Source of the DNA: Hoplostethus atlanticus
Taxonomy: Eukaryota; Chordata; Actinopteri; Trachichthyiformes; Trachichthyidae
Assembly: GCA_034670405.1 (NCBI GenBank)
Contig: JAXDDX010000004.1
Coordinates: 8,827,001 to 8,891,000 of the forward strand
Direction: 5' to 3'
DNA length: 64,000 bases
The notes under the pieces are model-generated. The model had not been told where the DNA came from. It saw only the letters and a list, made by a program, of their open reading frames with translations, and made no database searches. Both the position numbers and the translations under genes were made by a program. Of this stretch, positions 12,590 through 22,790 are shown piece by piece. The number at the start of each line of letters is the position of its first letter. The stretch's first letter is position 1.

Positions 12590-12975
12590 AACAGAGTGAT
12601 AAGCATGGGAAATCACATGCCTGTGCCTTATCTTTCATTCACATTCCTTAAAGAACAGCCACAGGCAATGGGAATTAGAACGTATCCTCAACTCTGTTTA
12701 TGTGCCTGCGTGTTTTACACTAATGCAGGCATGCGCACAGAGCTGCAATCAAACCCAATGAGAAACAGCATGGTTCTGTTTTTGACTCCGATGCTAAGAG
12801 AGCGGTCAATTAAGGGAATGCAGGGGTGTGCTTGTGGCTCAGACTGCAAACACCACGCACTCTTAATGTTCAAAGCTCAGCTTATGCTATGCCGTTAGAT
12901 CTTCGTGACTTTTTTGCTGTATATGAGGGGGAAAAAAATAATAAAATGGAAAAAAAATCAATATCTTACATGGTC

Positions 12976-13731
12976 CTCACACACAGACACTCTGGTGAGA
13001 AAGGCAAGGCAGCGCCTTTACCACCTCAGGCAACTGAGGAAATTTAAAGTCTCCCGGAGGATCCTTCAGTCCTTCTACTCTGGAGCTGTGGAGAGCATCC
13101 TGACAGGAAGCATCACTGCCTGGTTTGGCAGCAGCTCCGCTCAGGACAGGAAGGCTCTGCAGAGAGTAGTGCGTTCGGCTGAACGCACTATTGGAACTAC
13201 ACTCCCCACCCTGCAGGACTTGTACACCAGGAGGTGCAGAACCAGAGCCTGCAGGATCATGAAGGATCCTCACCACCCCAACAACGGACTGTTTCAGCTG
13301 CTGCGGTCAGGCAAGCGCCTCCGTAGTCACGCTGCCAAAACAGAGAGACTGAGACGGAGTTTCTTTCCTCAGGCCATCAGGACTGTGAACTCTGACCTCA
13401 CCAGGGCCCCCACCAAGACACACACACTGCCCCTCTTATGCACACACACACACACACACACACTTAGGTAAAGACTACACATAATTTATATTATATTATA
13501 CATACAATTTCCCTTTTTTACTATCTTTTTATAAAGTGCTCTTATTGTAAATATTGTGTTGTTTTTTATATAGAGCTCTTAAAACTGTGACATTGTAAAT
13601 ATTGTGTTGGTTTATTGTAAATAGTGTGAACCTGTTATTTTGCACATTTCTGCTGAGCATTGCCACTTTACATTTCACTGCACACCTCGTGTGTGTATGT
13701 GACAAATAAACTTCTTGAAATCTTGAAATCT
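12976..13731 (+). mobile_element. 5'-truncated LINE (L2/CR1/Rex1-like) 3' end
   Basis: An open frame of about 150 codons reads TDTLVRKARQRLYHLRQLRK, FYSGAVESILTGSITAWFGS, DRKALQRVVRSAERTIG and LQDLYTRRCRTRACRIMKDP, then LRRSFFPQAIRTVNSDL. This is the region after the reverse transcriptase fingers/palm in fish non-LTR elements. A 3' UTR follows, ending ACAAATAAACTTCTTGAAAT and a short CTTGAAAT repeat, as in L2/CR1 tails. It lacks the endonuclease and RT core, so it is a dead insertion. The frame is intact, so it is fairly young. Confidence 0.8.
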
Positions 13732-15660
13732 AATTATGTACATGTTTTAGAGGGGCATGAGCAATGCTATGCTTAAAATTGATACATTCAGTAAACAAGT
13801 ACAGGTGCACTGGTCTGGCAACAAGCATGCTGAAAGCCTTGCTTGAGGGTGAGACAGCAACAAGACAAGGATAAAGTCTACCCGGACAAGAGGGGAAGCA
13901 GTGTGATCAAAATGCTTTTAAAGTGTTACCCACTTATATAAAACAAACTTCCAATTGGGGAGATAAAAAACTGACACCGGTGTGACCTGCAGAAAAGCAA
14001 ACTAATTTCATAAGAGTCAGTTAATATGAAGAGCATGATGATGATATCTGGCAGGATAACTGGCTGTGATAGATTACATGATCCTCTTCTGGTAGTAATT
14101 CATCCCCCCCGTGTATTCACCCTTTCCCACATTTGGCTATGGCTGCTCTCCTCCCTCCCACTTTTCATCCCTTCCCCTTCCCTGTAGAACCTCTTTCAAC
14201 TGGAAAAATAGTTTATATTATTCTACGATTCTCCACTCTCAAAGCGGAAAACACCTCACCCCCATCTGCAGCTTCTCGTGCACGTCTTTCATGTTGACTC
14301 ACGGCTCCTTACAAAGCCTTGAAAGCCTACAGCAACAGAGCACACAGGAGAGCACACACTTACCTCCCACAGAGCACGCAAGAGTGATATCATACAATGG
14401 CGACACTTTGAGTGTGCGGTGATCCAACATCACCACAAGCACAGATGGAGAATGTTACCTCTCATAAGACGATGGGGCGATAACATGGCCCACCCTGCTG
14501 TTTATGTGCTGTCAGTGCCAGCTGATGATGTATTAATATCTAAGCCTACCTTAGGGGGAGCAGCATCGAGGTACAGATGCCAGAGAAACCTCATGAGTTT
14601 ACATGAGTAGTAAAAACTCTTCAGTCGCAGGTCACTTGGACTTGTTCCTTGATAGAGCCGAGATTTATTTTGTTGTACAGCTAGATCTTAGAGTTCAAGC
14701 TGGGGGAATTTCTCTCTGGTATTTCCTAAGATGAGACATGAAAGTCAGTAAAAGAGAGCTCATTTATTTTACAGTATTCAGCGGTGTTCTATGGAGTAAC
14801 TTCATTTGGGGACTGAAACAGCTTTATCTTTCTCTGCAGTACTTTGAGGCTAGATTGTGAAAAACCGAGCCAGAAATGAAATAGTAAAGAGTGCATCACA
14901 GAATTTGTTGTGAATTTTTGATAATACCAATGTAGAAAAACAAGCACAAGGGTAGGACTGCTCATTTAAGATCAAATTCATTTTCAGATATTGAATAAGG
15001 TAACCCGCGTCAGGATCAATAATTGGCATTCCTAATCTGAGATGCTACTGGTTTGATTGAGCTCCCAGAACGACTCCCTTATGTTTATTGCCTCTCCTCA
15101 TAATTTCATTTTTCTTAATTTTCATCAGTCTTGCCTCACTGATTTGTGCTTTTGATCTTTCTCTCTTGTTTTCCTCATAATGTTTGATTCAGGGGGGGCA
15201 TTGGAAATGGAAAATGTGATCCTGCTGATCCCCATTTATGTTATATAATAAAAAAAACAATAACTTTCTACCACAGTAGCAGGTTGGGTATGACCTCTAC
15301 TCTTTATCCTCAAAAGGAAGGATAGGAGGAGAACATATCTATTTTCCTGAGTGATTCAGCTGCTTGTAATGGTTATATAGTGCCAGGGAGGCATGGGCTA
15401 ACCATGAATCAATGAATGGCATGCCAAGCCCCCAAATGAGCTCATTCTTTATAGCCTGGTGCCTTATGACAATAAAAGCTTTGGTAAGGGCTGAATAGCA
15501 GGCCAGCCAGGCCTGAGTGGGTAAACAGCAGAAAAACCAACAGACAACAGTCAATAGCCAGAAGCATCATTACTAAATGATCAACTCAGGTAATAGCCTA
15601 AGGCATTAACAATACAATAAAGGATGTACAATTTGTTTACAAAAGCTAAGCTAAGCTACA

Positions 15661-16509
15661 TAAGCTAATAGCTCTAGTATTGTGTCTACATAAGGATAAG
15701 CTAATAGTTCTAGTATTGGGTCTACATAAGGATAAGCTAATAGTCTAGTATTGGGTCTACATAAGGATAAGCTAATAGTTCTAGTATTGGGTCTACATAA
15801 GGATAAGCTAATAGCTCTAGTATTGGGTCTACATAAGGATAAGCTAATAGTTCTAGTATTGGGTCTACATAAGGATAAGCTAATAGTCTAGTATTGGGTC
15901 TACATAAGGATAAGCTAATAGTTCTAGTATTGGGTCTACATAAGGATAAGCTAATAGTTCTAGTATTGGGTCTACATAAGGATAAGCTAATAGTTCTAGT
16001 ATTGGGTCTACATAAGGATAAGCTAATAGTCTAGTATTGGGTCTACATAAGGATAAGCTAATAGTTCTAGTATTGGGTCTACATAAGGATAAGCTAATAG
16101 TCTAGTATTGGGTCTACATAAGGATAAGCTAATAGTCTAGTATTGGGTCTACATAAGGATAAGCTAATAGTTCTAGTATTGGGTCTACATAAGGATAAGC
16201 TAATAGTTCTAGTATTGGGTCTACATAAGGATAAGCTAATAGTCTAGTATTGGGTCTACATAAGGATAAGGTAATAGTTCTAGTATTGGGTCTACATAAG
16301 GATAAGCTAATAGTCTAGTATTGGGTCTACATAAGGATAAGCTAATAGTTCTGGTATTGGGTCTACATAAGGATAAGCTAATAGTTCTAGTATTGGGTCT
16401 ACATAAGGATAAGCTAATAGTTCTAGTATTGGGTCTACATAAGGATAAACTAATAGTTCTAGTATTGTGTCTACATAAGGATAAGTTAATACTTCTAGTA
16501 TTGGGTCTG
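15661..16509 (+). repeat. Minisatellite, about 24 copies of a 35/36-bp unit
   Basis: The unit is GCTAATAGTTCTAGTATTGG, then GTCTACATAAGGATAA. About 24 head-to-tail copies alternate irregularly between a 36-bp form (GTTCTAG or GCTCTAG) and a 35-bp form (GTCTAG). Outer copies carry GTGTCT instead of GGGTCT, and the last copies are the most diverged. In runs of 36-bp units one frame stays open and repeats LHKDKLIVLVLG, which is a by-product. Confidence 0.97.
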
Positions 16510-17984
16510 GATGGTGTACTTTAATTAATATCTACAAATAATGTGATTTAAACTGCTTCAAATAAAATACTTCTAACCAGACTTGTGTCTAACCTTGTGA
16601 TTTCTGCATTACAGCACATGGTCACCAAACAGAGCTCTGTCATTATGTCAGCCATTACGCAGCGTTCCAAATCTTGGTTCATCAGAAAGTGTGACTGTGG
16701 CTGTTTGTGTTCCTCTCTTCATTAGATGGAAACTAAGGCTCGCTGTGTCTGTCTTCCAGGCTGTCTTTGAAAGGAGCTTCTGTCCTCTGGCGACAGAACA
16801 AGTTGAGACAGGCACGTAGGGATGGACAACCTCGCTCGACAGTTGTAGGAGATCATGCTGACTGTAACTGCATGCTTATGTATGGAAGGGTATAGGCTTA
16901 TCTGTAATGGGGTGCCAGAGCAAATTAAGCCCTGAACTCCTGCATGGGAACAAGCAATATTTTATCATAAGTGGGTTAGTTAACAGCATTGGGAGGCACA
17001 AAGGTAGGATTAGGAGCCTCACAGCTAATGTGAACCAAGTGCCCGCCTGGTCCCAACCTGTCACAGAGATACTGTGGAGGACACATCTGGTAATTGCTCT
17101 TCAGAGATATTCAAAATTACAATCCAAACAGCTTTTTCCACCTTTGAATCCAGCACAGATTCAAAGCTCAGCAAAGAGGTACATGGACAAACCCACACAT
17201 TAATTATAGGACACCAAACAAATTGGCCCCTTTTCAACCCTGCTGCATGAATGAGATGTGTTGTTACACCACCGCAATTGATTTGAGCCTCAGAGAAAAA
17301 CGCCCCGCCATCAAATGCTGCTTGAACAAACACGTTTCATGTGAATAGAACTATTACTAGAACCAATATATTGATATTATTGCAGGAAGAGCACAAAGAC
17401 AAACATAGAGATGGTATCAGTGTGACTTTGACACTGAAATCCTCTGCTGATAATACATGTACAAATTGTATCTTGCCATGAACAAAAACATGGATGGATG
17501 ATAGAGTAGCCTACAATCATAATATCCTGCAATAAGAGTTGGACAACACCCAAATTTACTTGTGTCAGCTGGCTGGGGATGACTGTAATATTTGCAGTTC
17601 CTTTGTATGGGACGGGACAGGGACAGAGCTCCCTTGTTTTAATGAAATTTCAGATGCTCTGCGGTTTGAGCAAGGATGTATTTTAGTTTGCTTTTCAAAA
17701 CACCACTGTCTGAACTAGGACGACTCCAAAACTGGGAGGCGTGGTGCTTGTACCAGGCCACGCCGCATCCGTGATCAAAATTGACACCTATTCAACCCAA
17801 ACTCATAGCAATTTCCCCATTTTCTTTAAAGCCAAGCCTTTAAAACGACAACTGTTAATGAGTAACTTCGCTTTCTCAGCCCCCCCTTTAAGATTTATGA
17901 CAGGTTACTGCTTGTGCATTGTTGTTGGGACAAAACAACAAGGTCTAAAAAAAAAAGAAAATACAGTTTAAAGGAGACACCTGC

Positions 17985-18560
17985 GTGCGCACAAGTATCG
18001 CAGACGCGCGCGCACTTGCTCCGTTCCCACCGCAAAGTGGCTGAAAAGGCTGTTGACGCACACGGAGAGTTAGTGCCAACATTTTGCCAATATAACGCGA
18101 CAAATAAGCCGTCCTACACGCCAAAGACTGTATACAAACATTGTATGAACTTTTTTAAACTGCAGGCAACCATCAGTATGTACATTAAACACAGTCCCGG
18201 ACCCCAAACCAGTGTAGTCTAACGTTACTCACCGATGTGTTTCAGCGACGCTTTCCACGTGTGGTTAAGAACGGCTTCAGTAAATTTCTCCAGCTGTCAC
18301 AGTTCACCCACTTTCGCCAGCCTCGTCCTCACTGTTATCTATTCAAAGCAAACGATAGCATTACGTTTTTAACATCGCGCTGATTTCACTTTGCCGAACA
18401 GTTGCTCGTTTTCTCAGGAGAGGTGGGAGTTTGTTTTCCTCGCTGCTGTTTCTGCGGAGGGACCGTCTGTCTGGATGGAAAACCAGTAGCAGGTTCCCAG
18501 CCAGACGGACCCAACCGCCAATCACGTACAATAAGTCTCTACGTAGCTTGTTTCACATCT
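17985..18560 (-). promoter_or_regulatory. Probable CpG-rich promoter region of the amisyn gene
   Basis: CpG dinucleotides, scarce in the surrounding 10 kb, cluster here (for example GCGCGCGCAC at 18006-18015, and repeated CG steps through 18520). A reversed CCAAT box (ATTGG on the minus strand) lies near 18515-18519, about 40-60 bp upstream of the guessed transcription start. Minus-strand direction is inferred from the donor at 18232. Confidence 0.4.
18233..18475 (-). other. stxbp6: Probable non-coding first exon of the amisyn gene
   Basis: A strong minus-strand donor (ATCG followed by GTGAGT) sits at 18233/18232. It is preceded by unique, moderately CpG-rich sequence without repeats. The amisyn ATG exon at 9564 starts with an acceptor only two bases before ATG, so it needs an upstream UTR exon, and this is the best candidate found. 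The 5' limit is a guess. No transcript evidence is available here. Confidence 0.45.
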
Positions 18561-18782
18561 ACATTTTATGGGGAATGTCTTTGAAGCGAAAAAGCTTTAA
18601 AAAATATATATATAATACAAATCCATGCCATAGGCCTATATGATAAACATGAGCTGCCAAAGAAAATGTTATCATTTTCCTTTTCCTGTGTTGTAATAGC
18701 AGCTTGTTTTACTTTATGTGACTCAAACCACAAAGCAAAGATTTGTAGAGGCTCCTATTCATTTTCAGGCTTCCTAACTTCC

Positions 18783-19321
18783 TGTCACGCCCTCCACCTC
18801 TGCCTCCTAGCTGTCTCTACCTGTCTGTCTCTGTCTAGTGTGTATGTGTTGGTGGGCGTGGCTCCAGTCTCCGGCTCCTCCTTTCATCATTACCTCATCC
18901 CTATCACCTGCTCTACTCCGCACACCTGCAATCCATCATCCCATCACCACCAGTTTAAGAACCCCGGCTTTTCATCCACTCATCGCCAGATCGTTGTTTG
19001 TACTACCCAGTCAGTATCGTTTCTCGGCCGCGGTGCAGAGTTTACGCCTTGCCTTCTAATCCTGATTCCTCTACCCAGATCCAGTCTCCTTCCCTGCCTG
19101 TCTGTCTCCTGGACCCCTGCTTGTCGCCCATCCGCCTGTCTGTCTCCTGGACCCTTGCTTGTCGCCCATCCGCCTGTCTCCCTACTCTGCTCCTGCTCCA
19201 GCCCTGCTTCCCCTTGCCATCCCTGCACTGCTTTCCTGTTGAACATTTCACTAGTAAACCTGGTTTTTGTTCATACTCCGTCTCTGTGGTTTGCACTTGG
19301 GTCCTGTACTAGATCATAACA
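18783..19321 (+). mobile_element. Solo LTR of an LTR retrotransposon (539 bp)
   Basis: The segment starts TGTCACGCC and ends ATCATAACA, with TGT/ACA ends. It is flanked on both sides by the 5-bp direct repeat CTTCC (18778-18782 and 19322-19326), the expected target-site duplication. An internal duplication (CCTGTCTGTCTCCTGGACCC, then TTGCTTGTCGCCCATCCG) is present. No internal retrotransposon genes are adjacent, so this is most simply the product of LTR-LTR recombination. The strand is guessed. Confidence 0.75.
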
Positions 19322-19922
19322 CTTCCTAGCAGGGTTACCAGATTATTTTCCCTATTAAAAAGAACTAGATTTTAAAAGGATATCATGTAAACAAGCACCA
19401 CAGAAAACTATAAGTCCCAATAGGAATGTTATAGTGATACTATGGGAGATGAAAAAATACCACAAAGTATGATACGGTCACTATGAACTCACTATTGAGT
19501 AACACAGACACACCATGAGTCCTTAATTGGGATATTATAGGTATAACAACAATAGGTATATAATAGTGATTTTTTTATTTGGGGAAAAATAATATTTCAC
19601 CTTTATTATCACCTACTTTACCCTCAGTGACTCAAACAAACAAAGCATCCCTAATATGTTGCACAGTCTCCCTAGACAGAGGCTAAATGAACAGTAGGAA
19701 TACCAGCTTATTTCCCAGGATAACCATGAAAAACAAAACAAAAAATGCCTTTAACTAACTTTAGACCAGACCTACCTGAACATTTTCCAACAGTGTGAGG
19801 TCTCCACCACAATGTTTGTGATTTCCCTAAACTGCCAGCTGTTGGCCACCATCCTTTGCTCTCATAACCATGCCAATAGCAAGCTGTTCCTATAGGAATT
19901 CACACACTCATGCGGTGGCACT

Positions 19923-19980
19923 GTGTGTGTGCGCATGCGTGCGTGCGTGCGTGTGTGTGTGTGTGTGTGTGCGTGCATGT
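19923..19980. repeat. GT/GC-type alternating microsatellite
   Basis: An alternating GT/GC tract (GCGTGCGTGCGTGCGTGTGT) ends in GCATGTAC. Confidence 0.9.
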
Positions 19981-20656
19981 ACTGCAAAAAATATCAAGGC
20001 ACTTCAACTTAAAAACAGGAGCTTCCTCGCTGCCTTAAAATTGCAAGTTGATCGAAATAGTTCTGAATAGGATCAAAGATCATTAGTTGTTTGAATGCAG
20101 TAAAGCTCACTGAGTGAACCAAAGACAATCATTTCAATCAGAGAATGTCTAGTCATGTTGACAAGTGTTTATTATTTGAATCCACTGATTGATTGGTTCT
20201 TTTGAAGTGAGAAGGTTTTTAGCGTCAGTTATTCATGTGTCACATGATTACTCTACCATGTGGTGAAAAGTGAGCAGGTTCTCCACCTTAGCAAACTTCT
20301 CAATTCTGTATAGTAGTGGAGTTAGGGTTTGAACTAACTCATTTTCATCATTACTTTCTTTTTAAAAGAATCAGTAATAGACGTATGATTCACCTAAGAT
20401 ACATAACAAGTCTCCACCCTGTGCCTTTATTCAAACATGAAGAAGGAAGGGTTTCTCAAATACAATGCATGCTGGGGAGTATGCTTTTAAACTAACATTG
20501 TTTCTTTAATCTGATCAGTTTAGTGTATGCTTGGTAAAAAGTTCTTTCAACTCATAATTTTAAACCACAAGACATGAACTAATGAATGAAGCAGTTGTAA
20601 GTCCAAATTGACGAACACATACACTGAGTATATGATTAAAAATGAGGTGATTTCTG

Positions 20657-20716
20657 TGCACGTGCGTGTGCGTGTGTGTGTGTGCGCGTGTGTGTGTGTG
20701 CGCGCGTGTGTGTGTG
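20657..20716. repeat. GT/CG alternating microsatellite
   Basis: An alternating tract with CGTGCGTGTGCGTGTGTGTG and GCGCGTG blocks. It is Z-DNA-prone like the other GT/GC tracts. Confidence 0.9.
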
Positions 20717-21025
20717 CATCTAATGTTGTGTTTTACTGGATGTGAGTCATCCACATTCCCTACAGAGCAGTAATTCCTGTCCTGATAGAATTTGGCTTCT
20801 TCTATAGGCTCTGTAGGCATTTCAAACAGACTTGGACACCATGGCCTCATCTGAGCTAATTCAAGTGTCATGTGCTTCTGTCTCTTTGGTTCTTTGCCAT
20901 CGGTTATTAACATGTTTTAATGGACAGTGATGAACATCTTAGCCGTCATTCAGCTGTACCGTGGCAGATGTTTTCGTGTCAATTGAAAACGCCATGGTAT
21001 TAAATGCATGACAAACAGAGGATTC

Positions 21026-21490
21026 ATACAAGAAAAGGAGATTTTTCTTTGTGGTTGGTACACAGCAGACCAGTAATCACGTGTGAATGTCCCTCACTTT
21101 TCTGGCCTTCATTTGAAATATGTTACAGCAGTTTATCTTTGTATTTATACGCTCCAATAAACTGTAGCAATTAGCTATGATGAGTACTTAAATGCTCATT
21201 AGGTTTCATTGCAAGCACAGAAGATCAACTGTACTAATGGCAGATGCCACTCTAGTCTGTCCATTAACACATAATGGGGAGCACTATATGCATGATAGAG
21301 GATATGATAACAAATGATTCACTATCAGAGAACAGATTCAGTATTGTAGAGAACCGACTCCCAAACCTACACAAGCAAAAAGAAAAATGTTACTTGGCGG
21401 CTGGCAAACAGCAGTCCACTAATCAATAATGAATGTTCCTTATTTCTCTGGCCTTCAAAACTTCATTGGGATCATTTTACAGTTTGTCTG
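21026..21490 (+). repeat. Diverged direct duplication, two copies about 345 bp apart
   Basis: Copy 1 (about 21026-21140) and copy 2 (about 21369-21490) share ordered matches: CA-AGAAAA, GTTGGTACACAGCAG versus GCTGGCAAACAGCAG, TAATCA, TGAATGT, TTTCTCTGGCCTTCA-type and TTACAG-AGTTT. Similarity is partial and gapped. It could be an old segmental duplication or two copies of one unrecognised repeat. Confidence 0.5.
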
Positions 21491-22299
21491 GCTCTGTGAT
21501 TCCATGCTACAGCAAACTGCTCAACCATCTGGTTCAGCATATGGAAAGAGTTCATTTCAAGAATTTAGAATTGAAAAGAGTTTGCTCTGAGCCTTTTGAG
21601 ACTGTTATTTATACCGTTACTTTCAGACTACCCGCTTTGATTTGTAGAGGTTCTTCTATTGCCTGTAAATCTGGATCTAGAGGGGATAAAGCCACAGGGC
21701 CATTGGGACGGCAGCAAGAGGTACAGGATACAGTATAATACCCGATACGCTGTGACGTTGTAAAGAAAATACAGAACTGAGCCACTGTGCTCCCCTACAT
21801 GCACAAACACATTCAGTGTAATGAGTCACTTTCTCCAGGTTGAGTGAAAAGAGAGCGTGGCCAAAGAAAGAAAGCGAATAAAACATGCACATGCACATGC
21901 ACACTCATAAACATATTAGCAGAGAGGGTTAAAGGCACATTAGCTGTTTCCTGCTGGAGAGTCTGGGAATTCAGGCAGCTGTCTCTCTCTAGGGAGAGAT
22001 TGGCTGGTGGTATGCTCTGATGAAAGAGGCAAAACACTGCAAGGAACCAAGTCAACGTTTCTATGGCACTACCAGCCTCAAAAACAGTCAGCACAATGAT
22101 TGCCCAATGTTGAAAGCCGGAAAGCAGTTATTGCTCAATTCAAAGCTTAGGCTATATTTTGGATGCACAAACCACATAGGCCGAAACTGCCTCCAGGTTT
22201 TGCTAGCATGTCTAGAAGTTTCCATGGTCAGGAGAGTTAGGAAGGGAACATTCCTGGAAAGACATTAACTATTTACAGCTACTCTAATGAATGAGTTTG

Positions 22300-22790
22300 T
22301 CTAGTTTTTGAGTACTTTTAATTCTTTAAGTATTTTCCAAAACATCTACTTCCACTTTTACTTGAGTTTTATTTTTAGACATAACAGCAGTGAGTCCACG
22401 ACCAATTATTTACAATAAAACTGAGTAATTCTGGATTCTGCCTCCCGTAATTAATACTAATTTGTTGATATTATTGGAAACCGTCCATCCCTAAACTTTC
22501 GTAATGACCCATTAATTACTTTTGCCAGGACCAGACACTTTTTTGGGAAAAAAGGTGTAATTGTTTTGGAACACATGCAAAATCTCATGCTAAATGATTT
22601 TTGTTCTCAAAGTAACCACGTACTCAAGTAAGGCTACTTGTTTTTTTGAGTGAGCTATTCGTTTACTTATACCTGATTCATTTTCTAGAACCAGTACTGT
22701 CTCCCTGACTTGAGTAAAATTTAACTTAAGTATCAGTAATGTTACTTGTACTTGAGTAAAACATATCAGTACTGTTTCCACCACTGGAAG
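22300..22790 (-). mobile_element. MITE-like fish repeat (CAGTGGTGGAAA type)
   Basis: Read on the minus strand it begins CAGTGGTGGAAACAGTACTG and continues with TTTTACTCAAGTACAAGTAA and related ACTCAAGT/TACTTGAG words to about 22300. This is the pattern of an abundant fish non-autonomous DNA repeat. The far end is degraded. Confidence 0.6.

Larger units (their letters stand above)
9565..18232 (-). other. Amisyn intron 1 (inferred)
   Basis: This 8.7 kb lies between the probable UTR exon and the first coding exon. It contains (CA)n at 9850-9876, a TTAA-ended MITE, a Z-DNA-prone repeat, a LINE 3' end and the 36-bp minisatellite. Other parts (for example 9900-11400, 13740-15640, 16520-17980) show no gene, only unique or unrecognised sequence. 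Confidence 0.45.

Noticed and set aside
16321-16524. ORF repeating LHKDKLIVLVLG
   Set aside because: It is produced by the 36-bp minisatellite unit. The frame breaks at every 35-bp unit and there is no gene context.
18666-19319. 217-codon open frame
   Set aside because: Most of it lies in the solo LTR, with pyrimidine-rich composition and no recognisable domain.
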